Positions 1 to 10,453 of a DNA stretch of 64,000 nucleotides are shown one piece after another. A program made the position numbers and the translations under genes. The notes below the pieces were generated by a model. The model searched no databases and was not told the DNA's origin. It saw only the letters and a list, made by a program, of their open reading frames with translations. The number at the start of each line of letters is the position of its first letter. Position 1 is the stretch's first letter. Location of the stretch: the NCBI RefSeq assembly GCF_003206645.1, contig NZ_PZJP01000008.1:17360-81359 (forward strand), given 5' to 3'. This DNA is from Salinicola aestuarinus (GTDB lineage Bacteria > Pseudomonadota > Gammaproteobacteria > Pseudomonadales > Halomonadaceae).

Positions 1-381
1 GTCGTAGATCGCTTCCTCGGACTTTTCAACGTTCATTACCGGAAGGCGGATGCCAGCGACACCACCATCGTCAATCCTTCAGTGCCCACGCGCTGCCTGT
101 CGATGATCCAGTCAAAAGCGCGCCAGGCGAGTAACAATGAGGAGTTTTTGGCGATTCGTGATCGGATCATTACCGCGTCGAAGTACGTTGACGGGGATCA
201 CGACAAGCACGTGCTCTTCGACGTCCCTGAACAGCAGTCTTTTGACCAGTACTTCAAGCACTCCAACCAGACGCTGGCAGAGCAGTTCGATTTCGACGTC
301 TCGTTACTCGAAAAATCGACTTATAACCCCGTGCTGGTGCTGCCGCCCAATTTCAATCTCGAAGCCTGTCAGGTGGCCTAG
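1..381 (+). CDS. Hypothetical protein, 3' part only (5' end outside window)
   Basis: The reading frame is open from the first base and ends at a TAG at 379-381, leaving about 126 C-terminal residues. I do not recognise a domain. The fragment is rich in charged and aromatic residues and shows no membrane segment. It lies 62 bases upstream of, and on the same strand as, a run of four glycosyltransferase-type genes, so it probably belongs to the same surface-polysaccharide operon. It could be the tail of another glycosyl- or sulfotransferase, but nothing visible proves that. Confidence 0.6.
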   Translation, partial: VVDRFLGLFNVHYRKADASDTTIVNPSVPTRCLSMIQSKARQASNNEEFLAIRDRIITASKYVDGDHDKHVLFDVPEQQSFDQYFKHSNQTLAEQFDFDVSLLEKSTYNPVLVLPPNFNLEACQVA

Positions 382-443
382 ATCGCGTCGACGCAAGGCG
401 CGCTAGGTTCGCGTGCCCGAACCGTTTTCGACAGGAGAACGTC

Positions 444-1484
444 ATGAGTAACGCCTGCTTCACGGCACTGACCATGGTAAGAGGTGAAAGCGACATCATC
501 GGGTCATCGCTCGAGCATCACGCGCGGCTGGGTTTCGATCGGCTGATCGTCATCAGTCACTTGGAACACGCCTTCATACGGGAGTGTGTCGATGAACTCC
601 GCCAGCGCTTTGATGAGTGCGAGATCGATCTGATCGAACTCGAATATGACGGCAACTTTTCGCAGAAAAAAGCGTTTTACGTCAATCGTGCGTTAACGCT
701 CTTTCTCGATCCGAAGCAGGAGAACCATGTCTACTGCTTCGATGCCGACGAGTTCCTGTTCCTCGGTCCGCATCAGGACATCAAGGGGTTCTATCAAGCC
801 TTTACGGATAGCTTGCCGGCGAGTAGCGACCCCAGCGTGGCGTCGCGTTGTTTCTTGCTGCCGTGGCTTAACCTCGTGCCTCGAACGCAGGCGTTCGTCC
901 CGCGTGATCTCTCCGCGCAGTTTCTCGAAGCGGAGTACTTCTGTGTCGACCGGCGTGAACAGAGCCGGACCAAAGTGCTCTTCCAGAAGCACGCCGGTAC
1001 GCGCGTGCACATGGGCTATCACTTCTCTTTCGACTCGCCGAAGGACGTCCCCATGACGATGACGCCGGCGGCCAAGCAATTCGTCGAGAAGACGGGGTGC
1101 TGCGTCTATCACGTGCCGCTGAGAAGCTTTTCGCAGTTCAGTGACCGGCTGGCGGTCTACCGGCGAAGTGCCACCCAGACCGAGAAATACAACACGTTGA
1201 TCGCGCTCTCCAACGGTCGCGAAGAGGACTTCCTGCAGGCGCTGTTCATGGCCTGCACCGCAGCGCAGCCGCTGTTTTCGACGCTGGAGGAGGCCGCTGG
1301 CGTCTTCGGCGATGCCATCACCGACAAGAAGCTTCTGGCCATTACTCGCTTCATCGACAGGCCGCGAGTCGATGTGGGCAGGGTATTGGCCACCGCGACG
1401 GCTAGGTTGGCGGCGAGTGAAGCCGTGACGGCTCGCGAGCCGGCAACGCGCGACGTGGCGAATAAAGCCGTGACGTCGGAATAG
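444..1484 (+). CDS. Glycosyltransferase, GT2-like (Glyco_tranf_2_4 type)
   Basis: A 346-residue protein with the opening typical of PF13704-type glycosyltransferases: a short N-terminal beta strand, then a segment in which a person-like 'HHARLGFDRLIVISH' stretch forms the nucleotide-sugar Rossmann core. The metal-binding DxD equivalent is FDADEF at residues 99-104. The last 40 residues are a low-complexity Ala/Thr/Val tail that is probably disordered. The start is supported by an AGGAG ribosome-binding site seven bases upstream. The gene sits 32 bases before a second protein of the same family, which points to one operon that builds or decorates an extracellular polysaccharide. The acceptor and sugar donor cannot be told from sequence. 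Confidence 0.8.
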   Translation: MSNACFTALTMVRGESDIIGSSLEHHARLGFDRLIVISHLEHAFIRECVDELRQRFDECEIDLIELEYDGNFSQKKAFYVNRALTLFLDPKQENHVYCFDADEFLFLGPHQDIKGFYQAFTDSLPASSDPSVASRCFLLPWLNLVPRTQAFVPRDLSAQFLEAEYFCVDRREQSRTKVLFQKHAGTRVHMGYHFSFDSPKDVPMTMTPAAKQFVEKTGCCVYHVPLRSFSQFSDRLAVYRRSATQTEKYNTLIALSNGREEDFLQALFMACTAAQPLFSTLEEAAGVFGDAITDKKLLAITRFIDRPRVDVGRVLATATARLAASEAVTAREPATRDVANKAVTSE

Positions 1485-1516
1485 GGCAGCGCGATGCGCC
1501 AGACAGGAAGTCGACG

Positions 1517-3355
1517 ATGAATGACTCATTACACCGTCCGCGACATGAATTCGCGATTGCGGCAATCATCAAGAATGAAGCCCCGTATCTTGCCGAGTGG
1601 ATCGCCTATCACCGGCTGATCGGCTTTACGCACTTTTTCATCGCCGACAACGGCAGTGAAGACGGTAGCGCCGAGCTACTAACGAGCTGGGCGCGTCGCG
1701 GATTCGTGACCACCCGGCACTGGACACCGGAAGAGAAGGCGCAGACGAGCTGGTATCGCCACGTGCTCGACGAGTACGGCGAACAGATCGAACACCTGGC
1801 GTTTCTGGATGCCGACGAATTCCTGGTCCATCCACAGACGGACCGGCCACTCGACTGGTTATCGCCGGTGCTCGCGCGAAACGACGTCGGCGCGGTGGCG
1901 GTTAATTGGCGAATCTTTGGTTCTTCCGGCATGCGGCATCGCCAGCCCGGGGGAGTCCTTGCGCGTTTTCGCAACGCGAGTCGCGCCGATCGCCAGGTCA
2001 ACTGTCACATCAAGTCGATCGTCAAACCGCGCCACGTCAAATCGATGACCGCCCATGCGGCCGTGCTCGAACCTGGATTTCGTTACGTGACGGCCGATGG
2101 CGTGTCGGCCGCCTTCGTCGATGACAGGCCAGAGTCGGGACGAACGCAGACGGTGTCGCCGACCCCGCTCAAGATCTATCACTTCAACGTCAAATCCCGC
2201 GACGAGTTCATCGATACCAAGATGACCCGTGGGCGCGCCAATTTGGGTCCGAATCACTCACGCGACATGAACTATTTCCGTCACCACGATCTCAACGAGG
2301 AGCCGGCGTCGCTGCCCGATGGACTCTTCAGCCAGTTGAATGCGCTGATCTCCCGTCTGGGTGTCGAGGAGAGCCAGCGCGCGCCCACCCGTTTCTTCGT
2401 GCATATCCCCAAGACCGCCGGCACCAGCTTTCGCCTTGGCGCCAAGCAGTACCTGGGTGACCGCCACGTCTGGCACGACTACGGCGAGAACCAGCGTGAA
2501 ACGGCGCCCGCGGTCGTGCGCTGGGCTTACGAGCGTCGAGACCACTGGTGGCTGTGGGAGACAGTACGCCAAAGTCAGGTAAAACTGCTGGCGGGCCACG
2601 TTCCTCTGGCCAAGTACGCGCATCTCGCCGGCCTGCGCGACTGCTTCACCTTCGTTCGCGAGCCGCTGCAACGGCTCGCCTCCGACTACCACCACTTCGC
2701 TCGTCATCATGGCTACGAGGGCAGTTTCCAGGATTTCTACCGCCGGTCCGACATGGTCAACCGCCAGAGCCGCTTCCTCGAATCGACACGGTTGGAAGCG
2801 CTCGGCTTCGTCGGAATCACGGAACGCTACGCTGACTCGCTGGCGTTGATCAACGATCTCTACGGTTGGGAGATACCGGGTCTCAAGGAGAACCTGGGCC
2901 ATGCCAGTGCCGAGCATGTCTACGAGATTGGCGCTGATGATCAGGAAGCGCTACGGGCGTTGAATCTGGAGGACATCCGGCTCTACGAGCAGAGCCTGCG
3001 GATCTTCGAAACCCGTTTGAGCCTGTGGAAGGCTGGCCAGCCCTTCGCTCACGGCGCGATCCAACAGTGCCTGTCGGATCGCGTCGTCGGCTGGGCATGG
3101 TGGGCGGGCGAGAACATGCCGGTGGAAGTCGACGTCTGGGTCAACGGCATTCGTATCGGTAGCTGCCTAGCCAATGCGCTGCGCCCGGGATTCCTGCGCT
3201 GGGGGGCGCCGCGGGGGGCCTACATTGGCTTTCACATGCCGCTCGACGCAGAGCCTGGCGATCGCATCGAATGCTGCGTGGCCCTCACCGGACAGTCGCT
3301 CGGCGAGCAGCCAATCGCGGCGACCGAACGCATGGCGACGAGCCAGGAGGCCTGA
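1517..3355 (+). CDS. Bifunctional glycosyltransferase-sulfotransferase with C-terminal accessory domain
   Basis: A 612-residue, three-part protein. Residues about 12-270 are a Glyco_tranf_2_4 glycosyltransferase; it starts with IIKNEAPYLAEW and has the DxD-like FLDADEF at 96-102. From about residue 290 a sulfotransferase domain follows, with the 5'-phosphosulfate loop HIPKTAGTSFR and the 3'-phosphate motif FVREPLQRLASDY near residue 380, both expected for PAPS binding. The last 90 residues resemble the small Gly-Trp-Ala-containing beta domain seen at the ends of some bacterial glycosyl- and sulfotransferases; that assignment is tentative. The product would add a sugar and a sulfate to the same polymer. 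It is followed after 3 bases by the next glycosyltransferase gene, so the two are probably co-translated. Confidence 0.82.
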   Translation: MNDSLHRPRHEFAIAAIIKNEAPYLAEWIAYHRLIGFTHFFIADNGSEDGSAELLTSWARRGFVTTRHWTPEEKAQTSWYRHVLDEYGEQIEHLAFLDADEFLVHPQTDRPLDWLSPVLARNDVGAVAVNWRIFGSSGMRHRQPGGVLARFRNASRADRQVNCHIKSIVKPRHVKSMTAHAAVLEPGFRYVTADGVSAAFVDDRPESGRTQTVSPTPLKIYHFNVKSRDEFIDTKMTRGRANLGPNHSRDMNYFRHHDLNEEPASLPDGLFSQLNALISRLGVEESQRAPTRFFVHIPKTAGTSFRLGAKQYLGDRHVWHDYGENQRETAPAVVRWAYERRDHWWLWETVRQSQVKLLAGHVPLAKYAHLAGLRDCFTFVREPLQRLASDYHHFARHHGYEGSFQDFYRRSDMVNRQSRFLESTRLEALGFVGITERYADSLALINDLYGWEIPGLKENLGHASAEHVYEIGADDQEALRALNLEDIRLYEQSLRIFETRLSLWKAGQPFAHGAIQQCLSDRVVGWAWWAGENMPVEVDVWVNGIRIGSCLANALRPGFLRWGAPRGAYIGFHMPLDAEPGDRIECCVALTGQSLGEQPIAATERMATSQEA

Positions 3356-3358
3356 ACC

Positions 3359-5680
3359 ATGTCGCTACGTCCTGTTCCGCTCCTTTCCAACGACTCCCAC
3401 GCCGTGCCGCTGCGTCAACGCCTGCAAGCGGCGTTACGGCTCGTCTGTGCCCCGCGACTGCGCCCGGTGCATCAACTCGAGGCGATCGATCCGCAGTCAC
3501 CGGCGGGGCGGGAAGGCTTCACCTGGCGTGCGACGGGGGAGGATCCGCAGTTTCTCTGGCATCGTCGGCTGCCACTGCCGGGCTGGAACATGCTGGAGGC
3601 GACACTGGGCCACGATCAGCCCAACGCCGCCGTGCGGCTCTATCTCGATACCGGAGAAGGGTTCAGCGAAGCGCAGAGTCTCTATCTGGTGCTGCTGCCA
3701 GGACGCATGAGCAAACGACTTTGCTATATCCCGCCGGGCACACAGGCGATCCGTTTCGATCCGCTGGAGACGCCTGGCAATCTGGTGATTCGACACCTGC
3801 GTCTGGTGTGGCTGATGCCGGCGTTCGCGCGTGACCGGCTTGCCCAACGGCTCTGCAACCTCCATCCCGAGTGGCTGGAAACCCCCAAAGACGAGGTGGT
3901 CTCGGCACTCAAAGCGGCGGCAAGAGATCGCGGTCAGCCCTGGCGCCCACTGGCGCTGGCGCAGTATGAATCGACTTTCGTCAGGCGCTGCGCCGGGCGA
4001 AGCTACAACGAGTGGTTACGCGCACAGACGCCGCTGTCCGCGGTGGCCATTGCCCGGCGGATGGAACGCTTCACACAGAAACCGCTGATCTCGATCGTCG
4101 TGCCGGTGCATGACCCGGATCCCGTGCACTTGCGTGAATGCCTGCAGTCAGTGATCGATCAACAGTATCCGCATTGGCAGCTCTGTATCGCCGATGATGC
4201 CTCTCGCGACCCCGATGTGTGGAACATACTCTCCGCCGTCGCGGCCAGCGACTCACGCATCGAGCTTGTCCAGCGGGAATCCAACGGCCATATCTGCGCG
4301 GCCAGCAACACGGCATTGTCCCTCGCCCGCGGGGAGTTCGTGGCACTGCTCGATCACGACGACTGTCTGCACGCAGAGGCGCTCTTTCGCGTGGTGGAGG
4401 CACTGCAATCGAATCCCGCGGCGGAGGTTCTCTACTCCGACGAAGACAAGATCGACGATCGGGGCGAGCGTTTCGAGCCGCACTTCAAGCCGGCCTGGAA
4501 CCCGGATCTGCTGCTCAGCCAAAACTACATCTCCCATCTCGGCGTCTACCGGCGCGAGCGGCTGCTGTCACTGGGCGGATTTCGACCGGGCTTCGAGGGG
4601 AGCCAGGATCACGATTTGGCGCTGCGATTCGTCAATGGCCTCGAGAGCCGCGCGATCGTGCGAGTGCCGCACGTGCTCTATCACTGGCGCGCGTCCACCG
4701 GTTCGACGGCGACTGCCGCGGCGTCAAAGAATTACACCCATCAGGCGGGGCTTTCCGCGGTGCGTGAGCACTTGGAACGCACCAATCTCACCGCGTCGGT
4801 GGAGGCGGGGCGCTACCCCAATACCTATCGAGTGCGCTGGCCGCTTCCATCGCCTGCGCCTCGGGTCTCGTTGCTCGTTCCCACCCGGGATCGGGTCGAG
4901 GTTCTGAGACCCTGCCTGGAGGCGCTGTTAGAACGCACCGACTATCCGAATTTCGAGCTATTGGTGCTCGATAACGGTTCGCGCTGTGCGGAGACCCTCG
5001 CGTTTCTCGAGACGGTCGCCAGTGATCCGCGTGTGCGTGTGCTGGGCTGGCCCGCGCCGTTCAACTATTCGGCGATCAACAATTTCGGGGCCCGAGAGGC
5101 AACCGGCGACATTCTGGCGCTGATCAACAATGACATCGAACCGCTCAATCCCGACTGGCTGACTGAAATGGTGAGCCAGGCGTGCCGTCCCGGGATCGGC
5201 TGCGTCGGCGCCAAACTCTACTACCCCAACGGCACGGTGCAGCACGCCGGCGTCGTTCTGGGGATCGGCGGCGTGGCAGGACACGCGCACAAGTACTTCT
5301 CGCGCCACGAGCCCGGCTACTTTTCCCGACTTCATCTGGTGCAGAACTACTCAGCGGTGACCGCCGCCTGTCTGGTGGTTCAGCGCCGGATCTTCGAGGC
5401 GGTCGGCGGGCTCGACGAGGCCAACCTGGCGGTCGCATTCAACGACGTCGATTTCTGCCTGAGAGTAGGTGAAGCCGGCTACCGCCACGTCTGGACTCCT
5501 TACGCCGAGCTTTGGCACCACGAGTCGGTGTCGAGGGGAGCCGATGACACGTCGAAAAAGCGGCTGCGCGCGGCGGGGGAGGCAAATTACATGCGCACCC
5601 GCTGGCGTCATCGTCTCTTCGATGACCCCGCCTATCACCCCAATCTTACGCTGACTTACGAGGATTTCTCGTTGCGTTGA
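3359..5680 (+). CDS. Glycosyltransferase with two GT2 domains
   Basis: A 773-residue protein with a 240-residue N-terminal region of unclear fold and then two GT-A family 2 domains. The first begins near residue 240 (LISIVVPVHD) and carries the donor-site LDHDD and YSDEDKID motifs. The second begins near residue 500 (RVSLLVPTRD), with INNDIEP near 590 and a C-terminal FNDVDFCLR and LWHHES stretch typical of rhamnosyl/O-antigen-type transferases. This layout is common in enzymes that alternate two sugar additions in an O-antigen or capsule repeat. The ATG follows the preceding stop by 3 bases and has an AGGAGG ribosome-binding site inside the upstream gene. Sugar specificity cannot be read from sequence. 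Confidence 0.85.
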   Translation: MSLRPVPLLSNDSHAVPLRQRLQAALRLVCAPRLRPVHQLEAIDPQSPAGREGFTWRATGEDPQFLWHRRLPLPGWNMLEATLGHDQPNAAVRLYLDTGEGFSEAQSLYLVLLPGRMSKRLCYIPPGTQAIRFDPLETPGNLVIRHLRLVWLMPAFARDRLAQRLCNLHPEWLETPKDEVVSALKAAARDRGQPWRPLALAQYESTFVRRCAGRSYNEWLRAQTPLSAVAIARRMERFTQKPLISIVVPVHDPDPVHLRECLQSVIDQQYPHWQLCIADDASRDPDVWNILSAVAASDSRIELVQRESNGHICAASNTALSLARGEFVALLDHDDCLHAEALFRVVEALQSNPAAEVLYSDEDKIDDRGERFEPHFKPAWNPDLLLSQNYISHLGVYRRERLLSLGGFRPGFEGSQDHDLALRFVNGLESRAIVRVPHVLYHWRASTGSTATAAASKNYTHQAGLSAVREHLERTNLTASVEAGRYPNTYRVRWPLPSPAPRVSLLVPTRDRVEVLRPCLEALLERTDYPNFELLVLDNGSRCAETLAFLETVASDPRVRVLGWPAPFNYSAINNFGAREATGDILALINNDIEPLNPDWLTEMVSQACRPGIGCVGAKLYYPNGTVQHAGVVLGIGGVAGHAHKYFSRHEPGYFSRLHLVQNYSAVTAACLVVQRRIFEAVGGLDEANLAVAFNDVDFCLRVGEAGYRHVWTPYAELWHHESVSRGADDTSKKRLRAAGEANYMRTRWRHRLFDDPAYHPNLTLTYEDFSLR

Positions 5681-5726
5681 CCGCCGAGTCTTTCGGGCGT
5701 GTCCTTTTTATCAAGGGGAGTCGACC

Positions 5727-6764
5727 ATGACCCATCCGCGCTGGGTGGTATTGAGTGACGGTAGCTGTCCCACCGAGGACATCTACTTTTTGCGTTCGGT
5801 TGGTCCCTGGCTCCAGACCCGCGGCGCGGAGGTTCGGCGTATCGACACCAGCTACTGGCGTCTGCCGATTCTCTGCACGCCATGGCTGGTCGGCGAGATG
5901 CGCAACGCCCATGTGATCGTGTGTCGCTCACTCAACACCCACTGGCTCTCCTGGCTTGAGACCAACCGCGGCCAGATGGCCTCGATCCGTTATCTGATCG
6001 ACGACGATATCGCCGCGGCGGCGCTGGATCCGCGTCTGCCGGAGGGCTATCGCCGGCGCATGGCGCATATCGCCGCCAACGTGCAACCGCGTTTGATGGC
6101 AATCTGTGACGAGATCGTGGCCTGCAGCGAGGGGCTCGCCCAGCGCTATCGCGAGTCTCATCCCAACGTGTCGGTGCTGACCCCGTCGCTGATCGTCGCG
6201 CCCTCTTGGCGCGATGCTGGCGCGGATAGGCAGGGCATGCCGCTCACCGTAGGATTCTTCGGTTCGCGGGCGCACCTCGCCGATCTCGAGACGATCACTC
6301 CCGCTCTGGTCGAGCTGCACGGCAGTCATGCAAGCCTGACCTTCGAAATCATGCTGGGCGGTCACTCGCCGGCATCGCTGCAGTCCCTCGACCGTGTGCG
6401 CACGCCCAAACCGATGAGCTGGCGGGCATTCCAGCGCTACCGGCAGCATCAGCGCGTGGACGTCGCGCTCACACCGATGGTCGACACGCCGTTCAACGCC
6501 GGCAAGTCGCACATCAAGTTTCTGGACAACGCGATTACCGGCAGTGTCGGGGTCTACAGCGCCTGCTCGCCGTATCGGAACATCGTCGAGCACGGCGTGG
6601 ATGGCCTGCTGGTGGAGAATCAACCGGGGGCGTGGAAAGCCGCGATTCAGCGCCTGGTCGAGCGACCCAGTGAGGCAAGACGCATGGCGGGTAACGCCGT
6701 TCGCAAGGCGATTGAGCTTGGAGACCCGGTTCGGGCCCAGACGTTCTGGTGGCAGCGCCGCTGA
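5727..6764 (+). CDS. Glycosyltransferase family 1-like protein
   Basis: A 345-residue protein that looks like a GT-B enzyme. The C-terminal half contains VGFFGS, a central GGHSP stretch, an acidic-to-basic ALTPM/FNAGKSHIKFLD segment and a GSVGVYSACSPY...VEHGVDGLLVEN region, the donor-site pattern of group 1 glycosyltransferases. The N-terminal half (CRSLNTHWLSWL, YLIDDDI) would bind the acceptor. An AAGGGGAG ribosome-binding site precedes the ATG, 46 bases after the double GT2 gene. It is the last gene of the plus-strand polysaccharide operon; a hairpin follows. A GT4-type activity is most likely, but the linkage is unknown. Confidence 0.75.
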   Translation: MTHPRWVVLSDGSCPTEDIYFLRSVGPWLQTRGAEVRRIDTSYWRLPILCTPWLVGEMRNAHVIVCRSLNTHWLSWLETNRGQMASIRYLIDDDIAAAALDPRLPEGYRRRMAHIAANVQPRLMAICDEIVACSEGLAQRYRESHPNVSVLTPSLIVAPSWRDAGADRQGMPLTVGFFGSRAHLADLETITPALVELHGSHASLTFEIMLGGHSPASLQSLDRVRTPKPMSWRAFQRYRQHQRVDVALTPMVDTPFNAGKSHIKFLDNAITGSVGVYSACSPYRNIVEHGVDGLLVENQPGAWKAAIQRLVERPSEARRMAGNAVRKAIELGDPVRAQTFWWQRR

Positions 6765-6799
6765 GTGCCACGATTCACGGATTAGCCTCCCACCTGTCG

Positions 6800-6830
6800 C
6801 GCCCACCGCTCATCACGGTGGGCGTTGTCG
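6800..6830 (+). terminator. Candidate Rho-independent terminator after the glycosyltransferase operon
   Basis: A 9-bp perfect GC-rich stem (6800-6808 with 6816-6824) closes a 7-base loop. It is followed by a weak T-rich stretch (TTGTCGTTT). It lies 36 bases after the last glycosyltransferase stop and before the convergent capsule gene. The T tract is imperfect, so efficiency is uncertain. Confidence 0.5.
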
Positions 6831-6946
6831 TTTGGGAAGGTCGGTTGGGTACGTCGTTGAGTCAGGTCGCGAGGGTGGGGAGCTCGGTCGTCGCTATGCT
6901 CCGCCGGTGTTCCTTCTCTTCAATGCATTAGTCGCTCTTCAATGCA

Positions 6947-8320
6947 TTAGTAGGCGACCCGAGCGTCGGAGTGACGCAGCAGCGTCTCGAGAGGAGAGTG
7001 AGTGTCGCTGAGGCGAGGGGCTGCGTTGATGACAGCGAGATCGCGACCTTGCGGACTATAGAGATCGCCGTTGATCTGGGTCGCGTGGATGAGCACGCGA
7101 CGGTGGGTCGCGACGAGTCTGGCGTCCGGCGATGGTGGCGCGTGCCAGAAACGGTCGAGATGCTGGCTAGCGGCGAGACCGGGGAGCGCGCAGGGTAGCG
7201 ACGCGCGTGTGAAGGCGGGGCAGCCGGCCGAAAGCGCCGTGAGTGCCTGGGTCATATGGGGGGTAACCCAACCGGCAGCAGCGGACACCACCGGCAACGT
7301 CGGCGGGCCGATGACGCCAAGTCTGCCCTCGATGCCCAAGCGGCGCGCCAAGCGCATCAGGTATCGCGTGGTGGCATGAAGCGGCGTTGCCGAACGGCAG
7401 GGCGAGCGGTGGACGTCGACGAGCAGCAGACGATAGCCCGACGGCGCATGGTGAGCGAAGGAGGCGACAATGCGTTCCAGCTCATCGAGGCTCAGCAAGC
7501 GCCGTCGCGTCTGCCGCAACGTCGCGTCTTTCGCGCCATCCCTGTCCGGCTGCCGTGCCGGCGCCAGCGACAGTAAAAAGTAGGGCGCGCCGAGACGTTG
7601 CGGTTGTCGGCGACGCTTCCTGTCGCCCCGTCCAAGCAGTGACGACGTCCGTTCGCGGGGCAGTGAATGAGCCATACCGGGCGCCAGCGAATGCTCGAAG
7701 GTGGGCGCGGCCGACTCCCTGATATCGGGCGTGTCACCACCCGAGTGACGGCCGGTGCAGGCCGGTGGCGCCATATCCACGTTGCGCGTCGGCAGATTGA
7801 ACAGCGGGTTGAAGACGGCCGCGCATCGCTCCAGGGCACCTAACAATCGGTGTCGTACGTGGCTGTGCGGTGCCGGCCGTGGCGGAAGCGATGTCGGTAG
7901 GCGTCGCTCGGCATCGGCGTACCAGCCGGCGTCGCGGGGCAGCAGGGAGCGCTGGTGTGAGCCTTCCCGTTCGAGCGTGATCCAGTCCGGCGAGACGTAG
8001 CCTTCATCGAATACGTGGTTGCGGATGCCATACCGCCGCGCGAGCGGCGCGGCGATGGCGTGCCATCGGCGATCGTCACGGAATAGAACCTGGTCGGTAA
8101 CGTGATGCTCCCGCCAGAGTGCCGTTAGCGTTGACTCCAGCATACCTAAGGGCAGCCGGAAAAAGCGCGCTGGCGAGTGGTGCCAGAAGAGCGCGTCGCC
8201 GGCCTGAAAGTGCAGTTTCACCACCCGGTGCCCGTCATCGAGTAGACGCTGGCCCAACTGCTGGAAAAAGGGCGATGGCGGCCCCTGAAGAAACAGGAAG
8301 GTACGCTGGTGATGAAACAT
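6947..8320 (-). CDS. KpsS-like capsular polysaccharide biosynthesis protein, diverged
   Basis: A 457-residue protein that starts like KpsS/LipB-family capsule proteins: FLFLQGPPSPFFQQLGQRL at 8-26 and the family signature VFDEGYVSPDWITLE at 103-117. KpsS builds the Kdo linker on the capsule lipid anchor in the cytoplasm. The C-terminal half still aligns in outline (ERIVASFAHHAP, then THRRVLIHATQINGDLYSPQ), but places where the family has strongly conserved residues look replaced: no KHHP-type motif appears (LLVDVHRSP instead), and the usual NSTVGL region reads TPHMTQAL. The middle is Arg/Pro-rich and low complexity. No clear ribosome-binding site precedes the ATG. It may be a decaying or functionally shifted paralogue. 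It is convergent with the glycosyltransferase operon. Confidence 0.7.
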   Translation of the reverse strand: MFHHQRTFLFLQGPPSPFFQQLGQRLLDDGHRVVKLHFQAGDALFWHHSPARFFRLPLGMLESTLTALWREHHVTDQVLFRDDRRWHAIAAPLARRYGIRNHVFDEGYVSPDWITLEREGSHQRSLLPRDAGWYADAERRLPTSLPPRPAPHSHVRHRLLGALERCAAVFNPLFNLPTRNVDMAPPACTGRHSGGDTPDIRESAAPTFEHSLAPGMAHSLPRERTSSLLGRGDRKRRRQPQRLGAPYFLLSLAPARQPDRDGAKDATLRQTRRRLLSLDELERIVASFAHHAPSGYRLLLVDVHRSPCRSATPLHATTRYLMRLARRLGIEGRLGVIGPPTLPVVSAAAGWVTPHMTQALTALSAGCPAFTRASLPCALPGLAASQHLDRFWHAPPSPDARLVATHRRVLIHATQINGDLYSPQGRDLAVINAAPRLSDTHSPLETLLRHSDARVAY

Positions 8321-8497
8321 CGAGGGACTCGGTGGCTTCGACGAGGACCGGCGGCGTGGGAAGTAGGCTGACAGTCGATCCCGGGCGGTCGGTGTCTGGC
8401 CACTCTATCCCGAATCTCGCGAGGCGCCATGCATCGTTTTCGTGAATCTGGCGGGGGGGAATTGTCATGGTGCGTTGCTGGCTGGGTATGATCAGCT

Positions 8498-10294
<1,797 letters not shown>

Positions 10295-10381
10295 CTACAA
10301 CGACGACAGGCGCGATTTCTGAAGGGGCACAGGGCCAGGGCTGGCTTTCGCGGGGCGCGTGAAAAGTGGCCTATCAAACAA

Positions 10382-10406
10382 TTGCCCCACGCAGAGCGTG
10401 GGGCAA
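10382..10406 (-). terminator. Rho-independent terminator of prc
   Basis: A perfect 11-bp stem (10382-10392 with 10396-10406) closes a 3-base loop. Read on the minus strand it is followed by TTGTTTG. It lies about 50 bases beyond the prc stop codon, and upstream of ligB on the same strand, so it separates the two transcripts. Confidence 0.7.
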
Positions 10407-10453
10407 GGGACGTTAACGGTGTCGAGACACGAGGCGGGTCAAAGGGCTGGCCG

